Assembly: GCA_017479705.1 (NCBI GenBank)
Contig: JAFVCA010000021.1
Span: 1-63,428 of the forward strand
Origin: Bacteroidales bacterium
GTDB taxonomy: Bacteria > Bacteroidota > Bacteroidia > Bacteroidales > P3
Length of the DNA: 63,428 nt
Direction of reading: 5' to 3'
The notes beneath the pieces are model-generated. The model worked only from the letters and a program-made list of their open reading frames with translations, made no database searches and was not told the origin of the DNA. Position 1 is the stretch's first letter, and each line of letters starts with the position of its first letter. The position numbers and the translations under genes are program-made. This document shows positions 1-9,100 of the stretch, piece by piece.

Positions 1-140
1 CGGGGTTGCTCCCCAGCAGAGCCCCGCTATGCTTCAGACTGCGCGGCAAAGATACAAAACTTTTTTCAATCGGCCATCCTGCAATTTGACCTATTGAGAC
101 AAAGTACAAAAAATCATCCTGCAATTTGACCTATACGCCC
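1..140 (-). repeat. Twin-box repeat, copy 1 (cut by window edge)
   Basis: This is the reverse complement of sequences at 10324-10470 and 16812-16959. All copies carry two direct 19-bp boxes (ATAGGTCAAATTGCAGGAT), the second followed about 20 bp later by the Bacteroidota -7 element TATCTTTG. A conserved GC-rich stretch follows, containing the near-palindrome GCGGAGCTCTGC and the small hairpin GGGGAGCAACCCC. The boxes look like protein-binding sites in front of a promoter, and the conserved stretch looks like the start of an untranslated transcript. The copy runs off the left end of the window. Function is unknown. Confidence 0.85.
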
Positions 141-259
141 TGTTTTCTGCCGTCGGCACCATACACCTGGGGAAGTCTGCCACTGTCCTGAGCCTCGGCC
201 ACAGACGACAAAACGGGGGCTACGAGACAGAAAAGCAATAGGAAAACGATATTTTTCAT
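131..259 (-). CDS. Small exported peptide ORF, probably truncated
   Basis: This 42-codon frame starts with ATG 11 bp after the lipoprotein gene at 271-741. It begins with a convincing signal peptide: MKN, a hydrophobic run of about 15 residues, then a likely cleavage site after SVAEA. Only about 18 mature residues follow, and the stop codon lies inside the twin-box repeat that starts at 140. The simplest reading is that repeat insertion or recombination cut off a longer secreted protein. I do not recognise the family. It could also be an intact microprotein; nothing here distinguishes the two. Confidence 0.45.
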   Translation of the reverse strand: MKNIVFLLLFCLVAPVLSSVAEAQDSGRLPQVYGADGRKQGV

Positions 260-270
260 GGTATCAGTCT

Positions 271-741
271 TTAGTTATATTCTTTGTCGTACCAGCAATC
301 ACCGTTTTCATCACAATAGTCTACCAGCACGGAGTAATCTATCGTCGGGTCATCCGTGCCATTGTTATAGAAAGTTTCATACATAGACCTTTCAGTGCGG
401 ACTACTTGAACACAGGGATATTTTGCAGACAGCACCACGGCTGCACCGGCAGCTGCGTTGGCCGAATGGTACGGGCCATGAGCAGCAGGGCAACGGTCAT
501 TAATTTCGGTATTGCCATTGTAAAGAACCGACACAATACTATCCGACTCGTCTATGAAAATTTCCAGGTTAACCACATCGCCATTTCGGAGTTCCATCTG
601 ACCCCGAGAGACTTGCAGGGCTTGTTTCTCGTGACTTTCAGTCGCGTCGGCGCCTTGGCGGCTCTTGGCAGCGTCCTTGGAACAGGAGGCACACATCATC
701 ATCAACAAGGATGATAGCAAAATAAAAGATAACTTTCTCAT
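271..741 (-). CDS. Hypothetical lipoprotein, 156 aa
   Basis: The protein opens with MRKL, a hydrophobic stretch and the lipobox-like CASC at about residues 17-20, so it should be lipidated and held in the membrane. The mature part is acidic and short, with several cysteines and aromatic residues near the C-terminus. No enzymatic motif is visible and I do not recognise the family. A -7 element sits about 43 bp upstream of the ATG, and a small exported ORF follows on the same strand, so the two probably share a transcript. The coding call rests on the signal peptide, lipobox and promoter. Confidence 0.75.
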   Translation of the reverse strand: MRKLSFILLSSLLMMMCASCSKDAAKSRQGADATESHEKQALQVSRGQMELRNGDVVNLEIFIDESDSIVSVLYNGNTEINDRCPAAHGPYHSANAAAGAAVVLSAKYPCVQVVRTERSMYETFYNNGTDDPTIDYSVLVDYCDENGDCWYDKEYN

Positions 742-783
742 TGTAAATGTTTTTTAGTTAATAATTGTATTAATGATTCACTG

Positions 784-791
784 CAAAGATA
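784..791 (-). promoter_or_regulatory. Bacteroidota -7 promoter element for the lipoprotein gene
   Basis: The minus strand reads TATCTTTG, matching the TAnnTTTG consensus used by the Bacteroidota primary sigma factor. It lies 43 bp upstream of the ATG at 741. A clear -33 TTTG is not present at 19-21 bp spacing. Confidence 0.5.
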
Positions 792-932
792 CATGTTTTT
801 TTTTGAATACAGCATGATGAAAATGCTAAAAGAACAACCTGCAATTCCAAAATACTAATACATGGACATATTATCATATCCAAGAAAAAAAACGAAATCG
901 AGTTTCCCAATTGGAAAGGGATGCCAAAGCCG

Positions 933-1505
933 TCACAAGGAATAGGCTATGAGGCCTACCAGGCCGGAGGCGAGGATAAGGAGGATGGGGCTGACGCGGC
1001 GCAGGGAGAGGATGAAGACCGCAGCGAAAAGAGAGAGGCTGAGGAGGAACTGGAGGGTGAGGCCAGGGTGGCCAAAGCTGTCGGCCGTGAGCAGTTGGAG
1101 GGCAGCAGCGGCAATGAGGCCTACAACCACCTTGCGCAGCAGGCGGAAGATGTTGTCGACATAGAGGTTGCCCTTGGTGCGTTGCAGGAAGATGACGGCA
1201 AGGAGCATGAGGACGACGGGCAGCAGGATGACGGAGCCGGAGGCCAACAGGGCACCGAGGACGGCCTGCCAGGGCTCGTAGCCCGCGTTGAGGACGGCGG
1301 TGTAGCCGGTGTAGGTGGCGGTGTTGATGCCCACAGGGCCGGGGGTCATCTGGCTGACGGCAAGGATGTCGGTAAACTCCTGCGGGGTGAGCCAGTGGTG
1401 GTTGACAGTCACCTCGCTCTGGATGAGGGCTATCATGGCATAGCCGCCCCCGAAAGTGAAGAGCCCGATTTTGAGGAATGACCAGAAGAGTTGGAGGAAG
1501 AGCAT
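933..1505 (-). CDS. Chromate transporter-type (CHR family) subunit, second half
   Basis: This 190-aa membrane protein has the CHR family signature near its N-terminus: a WSFLKIGLFTFGGGYAMI segment followed by LTPQEFTDILAVSQMTPGP. About five or six hydrophobic segments follow. Chromate-ion transporters occur either as one long chain with duplicated halves or, as here, as two adjacent short chains that presumably form a heterodimer. The ATG at 1505 was chosen because it directly precedes the conserved first helix; a longer in-frame extension is low complexity and overlaps the upstream gene. The partner ends 11 bp upstream. Whether the substrate is chromate, sulfate or another anion cannot be read from sequence. 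Confidence 0.85.
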   Translation of the reverse strand: MLFLQLFWSFLKIGLFTFGGGYAMIALIQSEVTVNHHWLTPQEFTDILAVSQMTPGPVGINTATYTGYTAVLNAGYEPWQAVLGALLASGSVILLPVVLMLLAVIFLQRTKGNLYVDNIFRLLRKVVVGLIAAAALQLLTADSFGHPGLTLQFLLSLSLFAAVFILSLRRVSPILLILASGLVGLIAYSL

Positions 1506-1516
1506 GGGCAGGAGGG

Positions 1517-2053
1517 TTATTTCTTGATTCGACCATAGAGGAAACCACCCACCACGGCAGCGAGAATGACCAGGATGGGGCTGACATCGAAGAGCCAGAT
1601 GAGGAGGGCGGAGAGGATGGGGATCCAGCATGTGGACCACCCGATGCGCGCCGATTGCGCCAGCCGGAACACCGGGGCGGCAATGAGGGCCACCACGGCA
1701 GGACGCACACCCATGAAGAAACGCTCGACGAAGACGTTGCTGCGGAAATGGCGGAAGAGCATGGCAAGGAGGAGGATGAAGAGGACGGGCATGACGATGT
1801 TGCCCGCAATGGCAGAGAGGGCACCGCGAAAGCCCCGCAAGCGGTAGCCGAGGCCCGTGGCCATATTGACGGCCAGCACACCGGGCATGGACTGCGAAAG
1901 GGCCAGCTGGTCAAGAAACTCCTCGCGGCTCATCCACCGGCGGCGGTCCACCAGTTCCTGCTCCATGAGGGGAATCATGGCGTAGCCCCCACCGATGGTG
2001 AAGGTGCCTATCTTGAAAAAAGAGTAAAAAAGTTCACAATATTTTACCATCAT
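1517..2053 (-). CDS. Chromate transporter-type (CHR family) subunit, first half
   Basis: This is the upstream partner of the gene at 933-1505. It shows the same N-terminal pattern, FYSFFKIGTFTIGGGYAMIP, then MSREEFLDQLALSQSMPGVLAVN, and five or six hydrophobic segments over 178 aa. The two consecutive ATG codons at 2048-2053 immediately precede the conserved helix, so I start there rather than at an upstream non-ATG codon. Short paired CHR proteins are typical of Firmicutes and Bacteroidota. The pair is divergent from yajC. Confidence 0.85.
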   Translation of the reverse strand: MMVKYCELFYSFFKIGTFTIGGGYAMIPLMEQELVDRRRWMSREEFLDQLALSQSMPGVLAVNMATGLGYRLRGFRGALSAIAGNIVMPVLFILLLAMLFRHFRSNVFVERFFMGVRPAVVALIAAPVFRLAQSARIGWSTCWIPILSALLIWLFDVSPILVILAAVVGGFLYGRIKK

Positions 2054-2162
2054 CCGCGTTATAGGGTGTCGAAAAAAACATAACGACGGAAGAAAGCTTT
2101 TATTGTTCAACAAAAATAAAAAGCGGCCAGCGAGCCGCCAACACTAACAAACAAAAAGAAAG

Positions 2163-2450
2163 ATGATACTACTCGACATTTCCAACGGATGGAAGACAGC
2201 CATCATGATTGTGGCCTTGGTCATTGTGTTCTACCTGTTCATTATCCGCCCGCAGAGCCAGGAGGCCAAGAAAGAGGCGGCCTACCACGACGGCCTGAAG
2301 GCCGGGGACCGCATCATGACCTCAGGAGGCATCCACGCCACGATAGTGAGCACCGACGCCACGCAGGCGGTGGTGGAGGTGGCCAAGGGCACGCACATCA
2401 AGGTGGCCAAGAACACCATCAAACCCATCCCCGAACGCAAACGCAAATAG
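2163..2450 (+). CDS. yajC: Preprotein translocase subunit YajC
   Basis: The 95-aa protein has one N-terminal membrane helix (about residues 12-28) ending in FYLFIIRPQ, the hallmark of YajC. A small basic cytoplasmic domain follows, containing the typical KAGDRIMTSGGIHATI segment. YajC associates with SecDF and the SecYEG translocon in the inner membrane. Length and domain order are normal. It is not next to secDF here. A long inverted repeat follows at 2473-2507 and may double as its terminator. Confidence 0.93.
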   Translation: MILLDISNGWKTAIMIVALVIVFYLFIIRPQSQEAKKEAAYHDGLKAGDRIMTSGGIHATIVSTDATQAVVEVAKGTHIKVAKNTIKPIPERKRK

Positions 2451-2472
2451 CAAGCGATAGTTAATAAATAAT

Positions 2473-2520
2473 AAAACTTGGAAAACTTTTTTGGTTTTCC
2501 AAGTTTTCTATGTATCTTTG
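2473..2520 (+). promoter_or_regulatory. Perfect palindrome plus -7 element upstream of the tetR-efflux operon
   Basis: Two perfect 14-bp arms (AAAACTTGGAAAAC and its complement) flank a 7-bp centre at 2473-2507. The -7 element TATCTTTG follows at 2513-2520, so the right arm occupies the -33 region. The first gene downstream encodes a TetR-family regulator, which makes this a good candidate for its own operator. It could instead, or also, be the terminator of yajC; only a weak T-rich tract follows the stem. Confidence 0.6.
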
Positions 2521-2582
2521 CACCTCCTAACGAGTAGGCACAATGCCTATAATATAGATACAAGCAAATAAAAATCAACAAA

Positions 2583-3224
2583 ATGGCCACAGACGAGAGC
2601 CGGAAGAAAATCGTGGAGACAGCCATGCAGCTGTTCAACAGCCGCGGGATACGCGGGGTGACGATGGACGACATTGCCGCCGCCCTGCGCATATCGAAGC
2701 GAACACTCTACGAGACCTTTGCCAACAAGGAGGAGTTGCTGGCCGAATGCCTGATGGATGTGCACGACGGCATAGAGAAACGGCACAGAGAGGTGTATCT
2801 GAAAGTGGACGAGCCGCTGCTGGTGGCGCTGTACATGATTGAGGTCAACGCCATGTCGAACCACAGTTATTGCCACCTGATTGAGGAGGCTGAGCGGTAC
2901 TATCCAGAGTTACACGACCGTTTTTTCAAGATACACACCACGGCTTTCCGCGAGATGATTGCAAAGGCTTTGAACTACGCCAAAGCCCAAGGGTACCTGC
3001 GGCCGGCAGTGGACATTGACACCACGGTGGACTTTATGTGCCAGTTTGTGCAACAGCACCGCATCACGGAAGCAAGCAACAGCGGCGAGTATGCACAAAA
3101 AATGAACGAGCTGAGTTTCACCTTTCTGCGGGGACTGATGTCGACGGAGACCATTGTGCGGTACGAGAAGCAGGAGGAGAAATACAGGCAAATAATGAAA
3201 AAATTAAACGAAACATATAATTAA
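2583..3224 (+). CDS. TetR/AcrR-family transcriptional regulator
   Basis: The 213-aa protein has an N-terminal TetR helix-turn-helix at about residues 8-52, including GVTMDDIAAALRISKRTLYE and FANKEELL. The all-helical C-terminal half would form the dimer and ligand pocket. It is the first gene of an efflux operon, ending only 2 bp before the TolC-like gene, so local and probably autogenous repression of the pump is likely. A perfect palindrome overlaps the promoter. The inducer is unknown. Confidence 0.92.
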   Translation: MATDESRKKIVETAMQLFNSRGIRGVTMDDIAAALRISKRTLYETFANKEELLAECLMDVHDGIEKRHREVYLKVDEPLLVALYMIEVNAMSNHSYCHLIEEAERYYPELHDRFFKIHTTAFREMIAKALNYAKAQGYLRPAVDIDTTVDFMCQFVQQHRITEASNSGEYAQKMNELSFTFLRGLMSTETIVRYEKQEEKYRQIMKKLNETYN

Positions 3225-3226
3225 CA

Positions 3227-4645
3227 ATGACGACTCTGAAAAGATTGACATTAACAGCCCTGCTGACGGTTGTGGCCCTGAGCGCCGCAGCGCAGCAAGC
3301 CCCGGAGAAGGGGACCAAGCTAAGGCTTTCGCTACAGGAGGCCCAGGACTATGCCGTTGCGCACAACTACGCCCTTCAGAACGCCGCCCTCGACGTGAAG
3401 AAGGCCGAGGCGACACGGTGGCAAACGCTGTCGACCATGCTGCCACAGGTGAAAGCGGGATTCGACTACCAGAACATGTGCGGCTATGAGATGAACATCG
3501 GAGGCCGCGGTTCCATGTCGTCCATGATGCCGGACTCCATCACCATCGGCGGCACCACGCTGCCCATCTCGTTCCCCTCCAGCTCCAACACGGAGACTAC
3601 CACAGGAGGCATCCCCATGAATCCCAGCGGGACGTTCAGCATCACCGCCTCGGTAGCCCTGACGGGAGCCCAGATTGTGAGCACCACGCTGAACAAGATA
3701 GCCATAGACATGGCCAACATCACCAACCAGAAGACGGAGCACACCACCCGCACAAATGTCAAGACCACCTATACCTCCATCCTGATTATGGAGCAGACGT
3801 TGCAACTGCTGGATTCGAGCTTGCAGAACATGCTGACACTGCTGGAGACCACCGAGGCCAGCGTCCGCGCCGGTGCCTCGGAGCAAATCAATGCCGACAA
3901 GATTAACGTCCAGGTGGCCTCGATGCGCAACACCATCCGCTCCAACGAGCGCACGCTGAAGATGCTCCACAACTCCATGCTGCTGCTATTGGGTGCAGAT
4001 GTGAACGCCGAGATAGAACTCACCACCCCCCTGGAGGAGGTGCTGGACGTGAACTACGCCGCACAGCTGACGATGGGCGGTTTCAACATTGAGGACAACT
4101 ACGACTACCAACTGCTGCAACAGTCGGAAGCACTGTCGCGCAGACAGCTGACACTGGCCTGGATGGACTTCACCCCCACCCTGTCGGCCTACTACCAGTA
4201 CAGCAACAAGACCTATTTCGGCAAGGATGCCGGATTCAACATGACGCCGCCCAACATGATTGGTGCCAGTGTGAGCCTCCCCCTGTTCCAGAGCGGCACA
4301 CGCCTGGCCAAAATCAAAGGAGCCAAAATCGGACTGATGGAAAACCTGAACAGCAAACATCAGGCCGAAGACGGGCTGAAGGTGCAGTACAACCAGCTGT
4401 GCTACGACCTGGTGTCGGCCATTGAGAACTACAACATACAGCGAAACAACCTGGATGTGACGCGCCGCGTGTTCCGCAACGTGAGCGAGAAATACACCTA
4501 CGGCCGCGCCAGCAACCTGGAAGTGACCAACGCCAGCACAGACATCATCACCGCCCAGAGCAACTATATACAGGCAGTGATGAGCATCGTGCAGGCCCAG
4601 GTGGCCCTGGAGAACCTGCTGGGCAAGGCTATTGAACAGAAATAA
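3227..4645 (+). CDS. TolC-family outer membrane efflux channel
   Basis: The 472-aa protein has a signal peptide (TALLTVVALSAAAQ) and the two long helical repeats of the outer-membrane efflux protein family, with many Asn/Gln/Thr-rich coiled-coil stretches. It should form the trimeric outer-membrane duct of a tripartite pump. It starts 2 bp after tetR and precedes the adaptor and RND permease, the standard order for a Bacteroidota RND operon. A glycine/serine-rich insert lies at about residues 88-125. Substrate is unknown. Confidence 0.93.
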   Translation: MTTLKRLTLTALLTVVALSAAAQQAPEKGTKLRLSLQEAQDYAVAHNYALQNAALDVKKAEATRWQTLSTMLPQVKAGFDYQNMCGYEMNIGGRGSMSSMMPDSITIGGTTLPISFPSSSNTETTTGGIPMNPSGTFSITASVALTGAQIVSTTLNKIAIDMANITNQKTEHTTRTNVKTTYTSILIMEQTLQLLDSSLQNMLTLLETTEASVRAGASEQINADKINVQVASMRNTIRSNERTLKMLHNSMLLLLGADVNAEIELTTPLEEVLDVNYAAQLTMGGFNIEDNYDYQLLQQSEALSRRQLTLAWMDFTPTLSAYYQYSNKTYFGKDAGFNMTPPNMIGASVSLPLFQSGTRLAKIKGAKIGLMENLNSKHQAEDGLKVQYNQLCYDLVSAIENYNIQRNNLDVTRRVFRNVSEKYTYGRASNLEVTNASTDIITAQSNYIQAVMSIVQAQVALENLLGKAIEQK

Positions 4646-4705
4646 TCCACCCGCCAGGCAAAAAAGCAAACAACAATCGTAAACTAAAAAACACACAGAA
4701 ACATA

Positions 4706-5740
4706 ATGAAGAGAATCATTAGAAACACCACCCTGCTGATGGCCGTGATAGTGATGGCCGCCTGTGGAGGCAAGGGCGCCGACCGCCAAGCCACCACCAC
4801 CAAGAAAGAAGCAGAAAAAGTAAAAGTACTCACCCTGCAAAGCGAGCGCATAGCCAAACAGCTGGAGCTGTCGTCGACCCTCGAAGGCTATGAAACCATG
4901 AACATCTCGCCCAGCATCACCGGCCATATCGAACACATTTTTGTCGAAGTGGGCAGCCGCGTGCAGAAGGGTTCCATGCTGGTGCGTATGGACCAGACCC
5001 AGCTGAACACCACCCGCATCAACTTGGCCAACACCAAAACCGAGCTGGACCGCGTCACCGCCCTGAAAACCTCGGGCAGCGTGAGCGAGCAGGTCTACGA
5101 CCAGACCAAGGCCGGATACGACCAGCTGGTGGAGACCGAGCGGTTCCAGAATGAGAACACCTTTGTCCGCGCCCAGTTTGCCGGCGTCATCAGCGCCAAG
5201 AACTACGAGGACGGCGAGATGTACACCGGAGCTCCCATCCTCACCCTCACTCAAATCAGCCGCTTGAAAGCCATCATCAACATACCCGAGACCTACTATC
5301 CCCTGGTAAAACAAGGCATGAAGGTGAACGTCTATAGCGACATCTATCCCGACAAGACCATCCCCGCCACCATCGAGATTGTCTATCCCACCGTCGACCC
5401 CGCCAGCCACACCTTCCAGGCCAAGCTGAACATCCCCAACGGCGGCGAGAAAATACGTCCCGGCATGTTTGTCCGCACCACCTTGCACCTGGGCGAGATT
5501 GACGCCATCGTGGTGCCCTACCAGAGCGTCCTGAAGCTCACCGGCAGCAACGACCGCTACGTATTCACCAACCAGGACGGCACAGCACACCGCGTGGCCG
5601 TCACCCTGGGCCAGCGTTTCGACGACCGCATTGAAATCATCCCCGTCATCCCCGGCGACCTCAAAGAAGGCGACCAACTGGTAGTCACCGGCCAAGCCCG
5701 CCTGGTAGACGGCAGCAAACTGGAAATCGTGGAAAATTAA
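4706..5740 (+). CDS. RND efflux periplasmic adaptor (membrane fusion protein)
   Basis: The 344-aa lipoprotein has its lipobox near residue 20 (MAACG). It then shows the adaptor order of a biotinyl-lipoyl half (NISPSITGHIEHIFVEVGSRVQKG), a short coiled coil, the second lipoyl half and beta-barrel domains. It would link the inner-membrane RND permease to the TolC-like channel. The coiled coil is short compared with AcrA, as in many Bacteroidota adaptors. Its stop codon lies within an A/T-rich repeat that marks the left edge of an inserted cassette. Confidence 0.93.
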   Translation: MKRIIRNTTLLMAVIVMAACGGKGADRQATTTKKEAEKVKVLTLQSERIAKQLELSSTLEGYETMNISPSITGHIEHIFVEVGSRVQKGSMLVRMDQTQLNTTRINLANTKTELDRVTALKTSGSVSEQVYDQTKAGYDQLVETERFQNENTFVRAQFAGVISAKNYEDGEMYTGAPILTLTQISRLKAIINIPETYYPLVKQGMKVNVYSDIYPDKTIPATIEIVYPTVDPASHTFQAKLNIPNGGEKIRPGMFVRTTLHLGEIDAIVVPYQSVLKLTGSNDRYVFTNQDGTAHRVAVTLGQRFDDRIEIIPVIPGDLKEGDQLVVTGQARLVDGSKLEIVEN

Positions 5741-6193
5741 TAATTAAAAATTAATAATTAAAACCTTGCCGCCACATGGCCGACAATGTTCTCAAAGAAA
5801 AAAACCTCAACTTTGCCGTTCGATGTGTCAAGCTGCACAAGCATCTTTGCGACCAACACAGCGAGTACGTTTTAAGCAAGCAAATGCTTCGTAGCGGAAC
5901 AAGTATTGGGGCCAACATCCGCGAAGCATTATGTGCCGAGAGCGATAAGGATTTCACCCACAAGCTCCACATTTCACTCAAGGAAGCAAACGAAACACAA
6001 TATTGGTTTGAAGTCATGCTTAACGCTGGAATCATTTCGGACAACGAATTCACATCCATCAACAAGGATTTAGCTGAACTCATGGCGTTGCTCACCTCCA
6101 TCATAAAGAGCATGAAACAAAAAAACTTTGAACCTGCAAACAAATAAAGACAGTTGACTCAACTTATTAATTTTTAATTGTTAATTATTAATT
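5735..6193. repeat. A/T-rich inverted repeats bracketing the four-helix-bundle gene
   Basis: The segment at 5735-5764 and the reverse complement of 6163-6193 share a run of about 16 bp (15 matches) of AATTAATAATTAA type, embedded in further A/T-rich sequence. Together they bracket exactly one gene, the four-helix-bundle protein, inside the efflux operon. The left copy overlaps the stop codon of the adaptor gene and the right copy ends 4 bp before the ATG of the permease. This looks like an inserted cassette. Confidence 0.7.
5776..6147 (+). CDS. Four-helix bundle protein (23S rRNA intervening-sequence protein-like)
   Basis: The 123-aa helical protein contains SKQMLRSGTSIGANIREA followed by a KDFTHKLHISLKEANETQYW segment, the signature of the S23/IVP-like four-helix bundle family. 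Members were first found encoded in intervening sequences of 23S rRNA and are common as stand-alone genes in Bacteroidota. The molecular role is unknown. The gene is A/T-richer than its neighbours, has its own short A/T-rich inverted repeats on both sides, and separates the adaptor from its permease, which points to acquisition by insertion. Confidence 0.88.
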   Translation: MADNVLKEKNLNFAVRCVKLHKHLCDQHSEYVLSKQMLRSGTSIGANIREALCAESDKDFTHKLHISLKEANETQYWFEVMLNAGIISDNEFTSINKDLAELMALLTSIIKSMKQKNFEPANK

Positions 6194-6197
6194 CTCT

Positions 6198-9100
6198 ATG
6201 GCTATTTACAAGACAGCAATCAGCAAGCCCATTACCACGGGACTGATATTTGTGGCGGTCATTGTGCTGGGGCTTTTCTCTCTCACCCGTCTGCCTATCG
6301 ACCAGATGCCTGAGATGGACCCTCCCTACGTCACCGTGATGACCACCTACGCCGGTGCCAACGCCAGCGAAATAGAGACCAACATCACCAAACTCATCGA
6401 AAACTCACTCAACTCCGTCGACGGACTGAAGAACATCACCTCCACCTCCAAGGACAACCTCTCCGTCGTCAGTCTTGAGTTCGAATGGGGTTCCGACATC
6501 GACGAAGCTCTCAACGACATCCGTTCCTACGTCGACCTGCTCTACGACAACCTCCCCGACGGTGTCTCCCGTCCCATGATTCTCAAACTCAACTCCAGTG
6601 CCATGCCCATCATGGTCTACGGTTTCACAGCCAAAGAGAGCTACTCCGGCCTCGACCGCATACTGGAGGACAACGTGGTCAACGTCCTCAACCGCGTTGA
6701 CGGCATCGGCAACATCACCGTCAGCGGTGCCCCGGAACGCTACGTATACATTGACCTCGACCCCAAACAGCTGGACGCCTACGGCCTCAGCCTTGAGCAG
6801 GTGGGCACAGCCATCAGCTCCAACAACCTCGACCTCGCCTCCGGCACCGTCAAAATGGGCAAGGAGCAATACCAGATGCGCGTCAAAGGCGAATACATCG
6901 AGAGCTCCGAAATTGCCGACATCGCCGTGGCCCTCACCCCCACGGGCAAACAAATCTTTGTGCGCGACCTCGCCACCGTGCGCGACACCATCAAGGACCT
7001 CTCCCTCGACGAGAAAATCAACCGCCACGACGGTGCCCGCCTCATCATCACCAAGCAGACCGGCGCCAACACCGTGGCCATTGCCCGCGAAGTCAAAGCC
7101 GAGATGGAAGCCATCCAAAAGACCCTCCCGCCCGACATCCAGACCACCCTCATCCGCGATGCCTCCGAGGAGATTGTCAACGCCATCAACGGCCTGACCG
7201 AGAGCATCTTCTACGCCCTTCTCTTCGTGGTGCTCGTGGTGCTCATCTTCCTTGGCAACTGGCGCAGCACCATCATCATCGCCCTCACCATCCCCATCTC
7301 CCTCGTCACCTCGTTCATCTACCTCCTCCTGGCCGACAGCTCGCTGAACATCATCTCCCTGGCCTCGCTCACCGTGGCCATCGGCATGGTGGTGGACGAC
7401 GCCATCGTTGTTCTTGAAAACATCACCAAGCACATCGAGCGTGGCGAGAATCCCCGCGAGGCCGCCATCTGCGCCACCAACGAGGTGTGGACCTCCGTCA
7501 TTGCCACCACCCTTGTGCTCGTGGCCGTCTTCGTGCCCCTCACCATGCTGCCCGGCATGATGGGCATCTTCTTCAAGGAGCTCGGCTGGATCATCACCAT
7601 CGTCGTCTGCGTCTCCACCACGGCGGCCATCACCCTCATCCCCATGCTCTCCTCCAAGATGCTGAAGGAAAAGCCTTTCTTCCTCACCAAGGAAGCCCGT
7701 GAAGAGGCCGAGGCCAAAGCCTCCAACAAGCGTTTCACCTACGAGAAGACCATCGGCAAGGCGTTCAGCACCGTCGAGGCCGCCTATGCCAACCTCCTCC
7801 GCTGGTGTCTGCGCCACAAACGGCTCACCCTCCTTTTCTTTGCCGCCCTCTTCATCGTCTCCCTCATCCCCATCATGACCGGTGCCATCGGCATGGACTT
7901 CATGAAGGAGCAGGACAACGGCCGCATCAGCGTCACCGCCGAGCTGCAACGCGGCACCCGCATTGAAGAGACCCTCAAGACCGCCCGCCGCATAGAGGAC
8001 GACATCTACCGCATCCTTGGCGACGAAGTCATCGTCGTCTCCACCTCGGCAGGTTCCAACGACGATGCCGGCATGTCCGCCCTCTTCAACAGCACCACCA
8101 ACAACAAAATCAGCATGACCATCCGCTGCACCAAGAAGTACGAGCGCAAAAAGACCATCTTCGAGATGCAGGAAGAGCTCCGCCAGTGCTTCGCCGAATA
8201 TCCTGAGCTGGTCACCTACCAGGTCAACCAAGGCGGCGGCATGGGTGGCGGCAGCAACAACTCCCTCACCGTCGAAATCTACGGCTACGACTTCGACCAG
8301 ACCACGGCCTTCACCAACCAGCTGCGCCAGCGCGTCATGGACAACGTGCCCGGAGCCCGCGACACCAAAATCAGCCGCGACGAGGACCGCGCCGAGCTCA
8401 AAATCACCTTCGACAAGCAGAAACTCGCCCTCCACGGCCTCAACGGCTCCACCGTGGCCATGTACGTCCGCAACCGCGTCAACGGCATGGCGGCCGGCTT
8501 CCTCAAAGAGGACGGCGAAGAGTACAACATCGTTGTCCGTCTGCAGGAGAAATACCGCTCCTCCATCACCGACATCGAGCAACTCTCCATCCCCACCCCC
8601 ACAGGCAAAATCATCAAACTCGAAGAGCTCGCCAAGATCGAGGAATACTGGTGCCCGCCCACCATCGAGCGCAAAAACCGCCAACGCTACCTCACCCTCA
8701 CCGTCATGCCCTACAAGACCTCCCTCCAGGAACTGGCCCAGAACGTACAGAAAGAGATTGACCAGATGGGCATTCCCGCCGACATCCACGTGGCCCTGGC
8801 CGGCAACTACAAAGACCAGCAGGACTCCACGCGCGACATGGGTCTTCTGGCCGCGCTCATCCTCATGCTCGTCTACATCGTCATGGCCTCCCAGTTCGAG
8901 AGCTTCGGCAAACCCGCCATCATCATGTTCTCCATCCCCTTTGCCCTCACCGGCGTCATCTTCATGCTCCTCATCACGGGCCAGAACCTCGACATGATCG
9001 GCATGCTCGGCCTGGTGCTCCTCATCGGCATCGTGGTGAAGAATGGCATCGTGCTGGTGGACTACATCAACCTGCTGCGTGAGCGCGACATACCCCTCAA

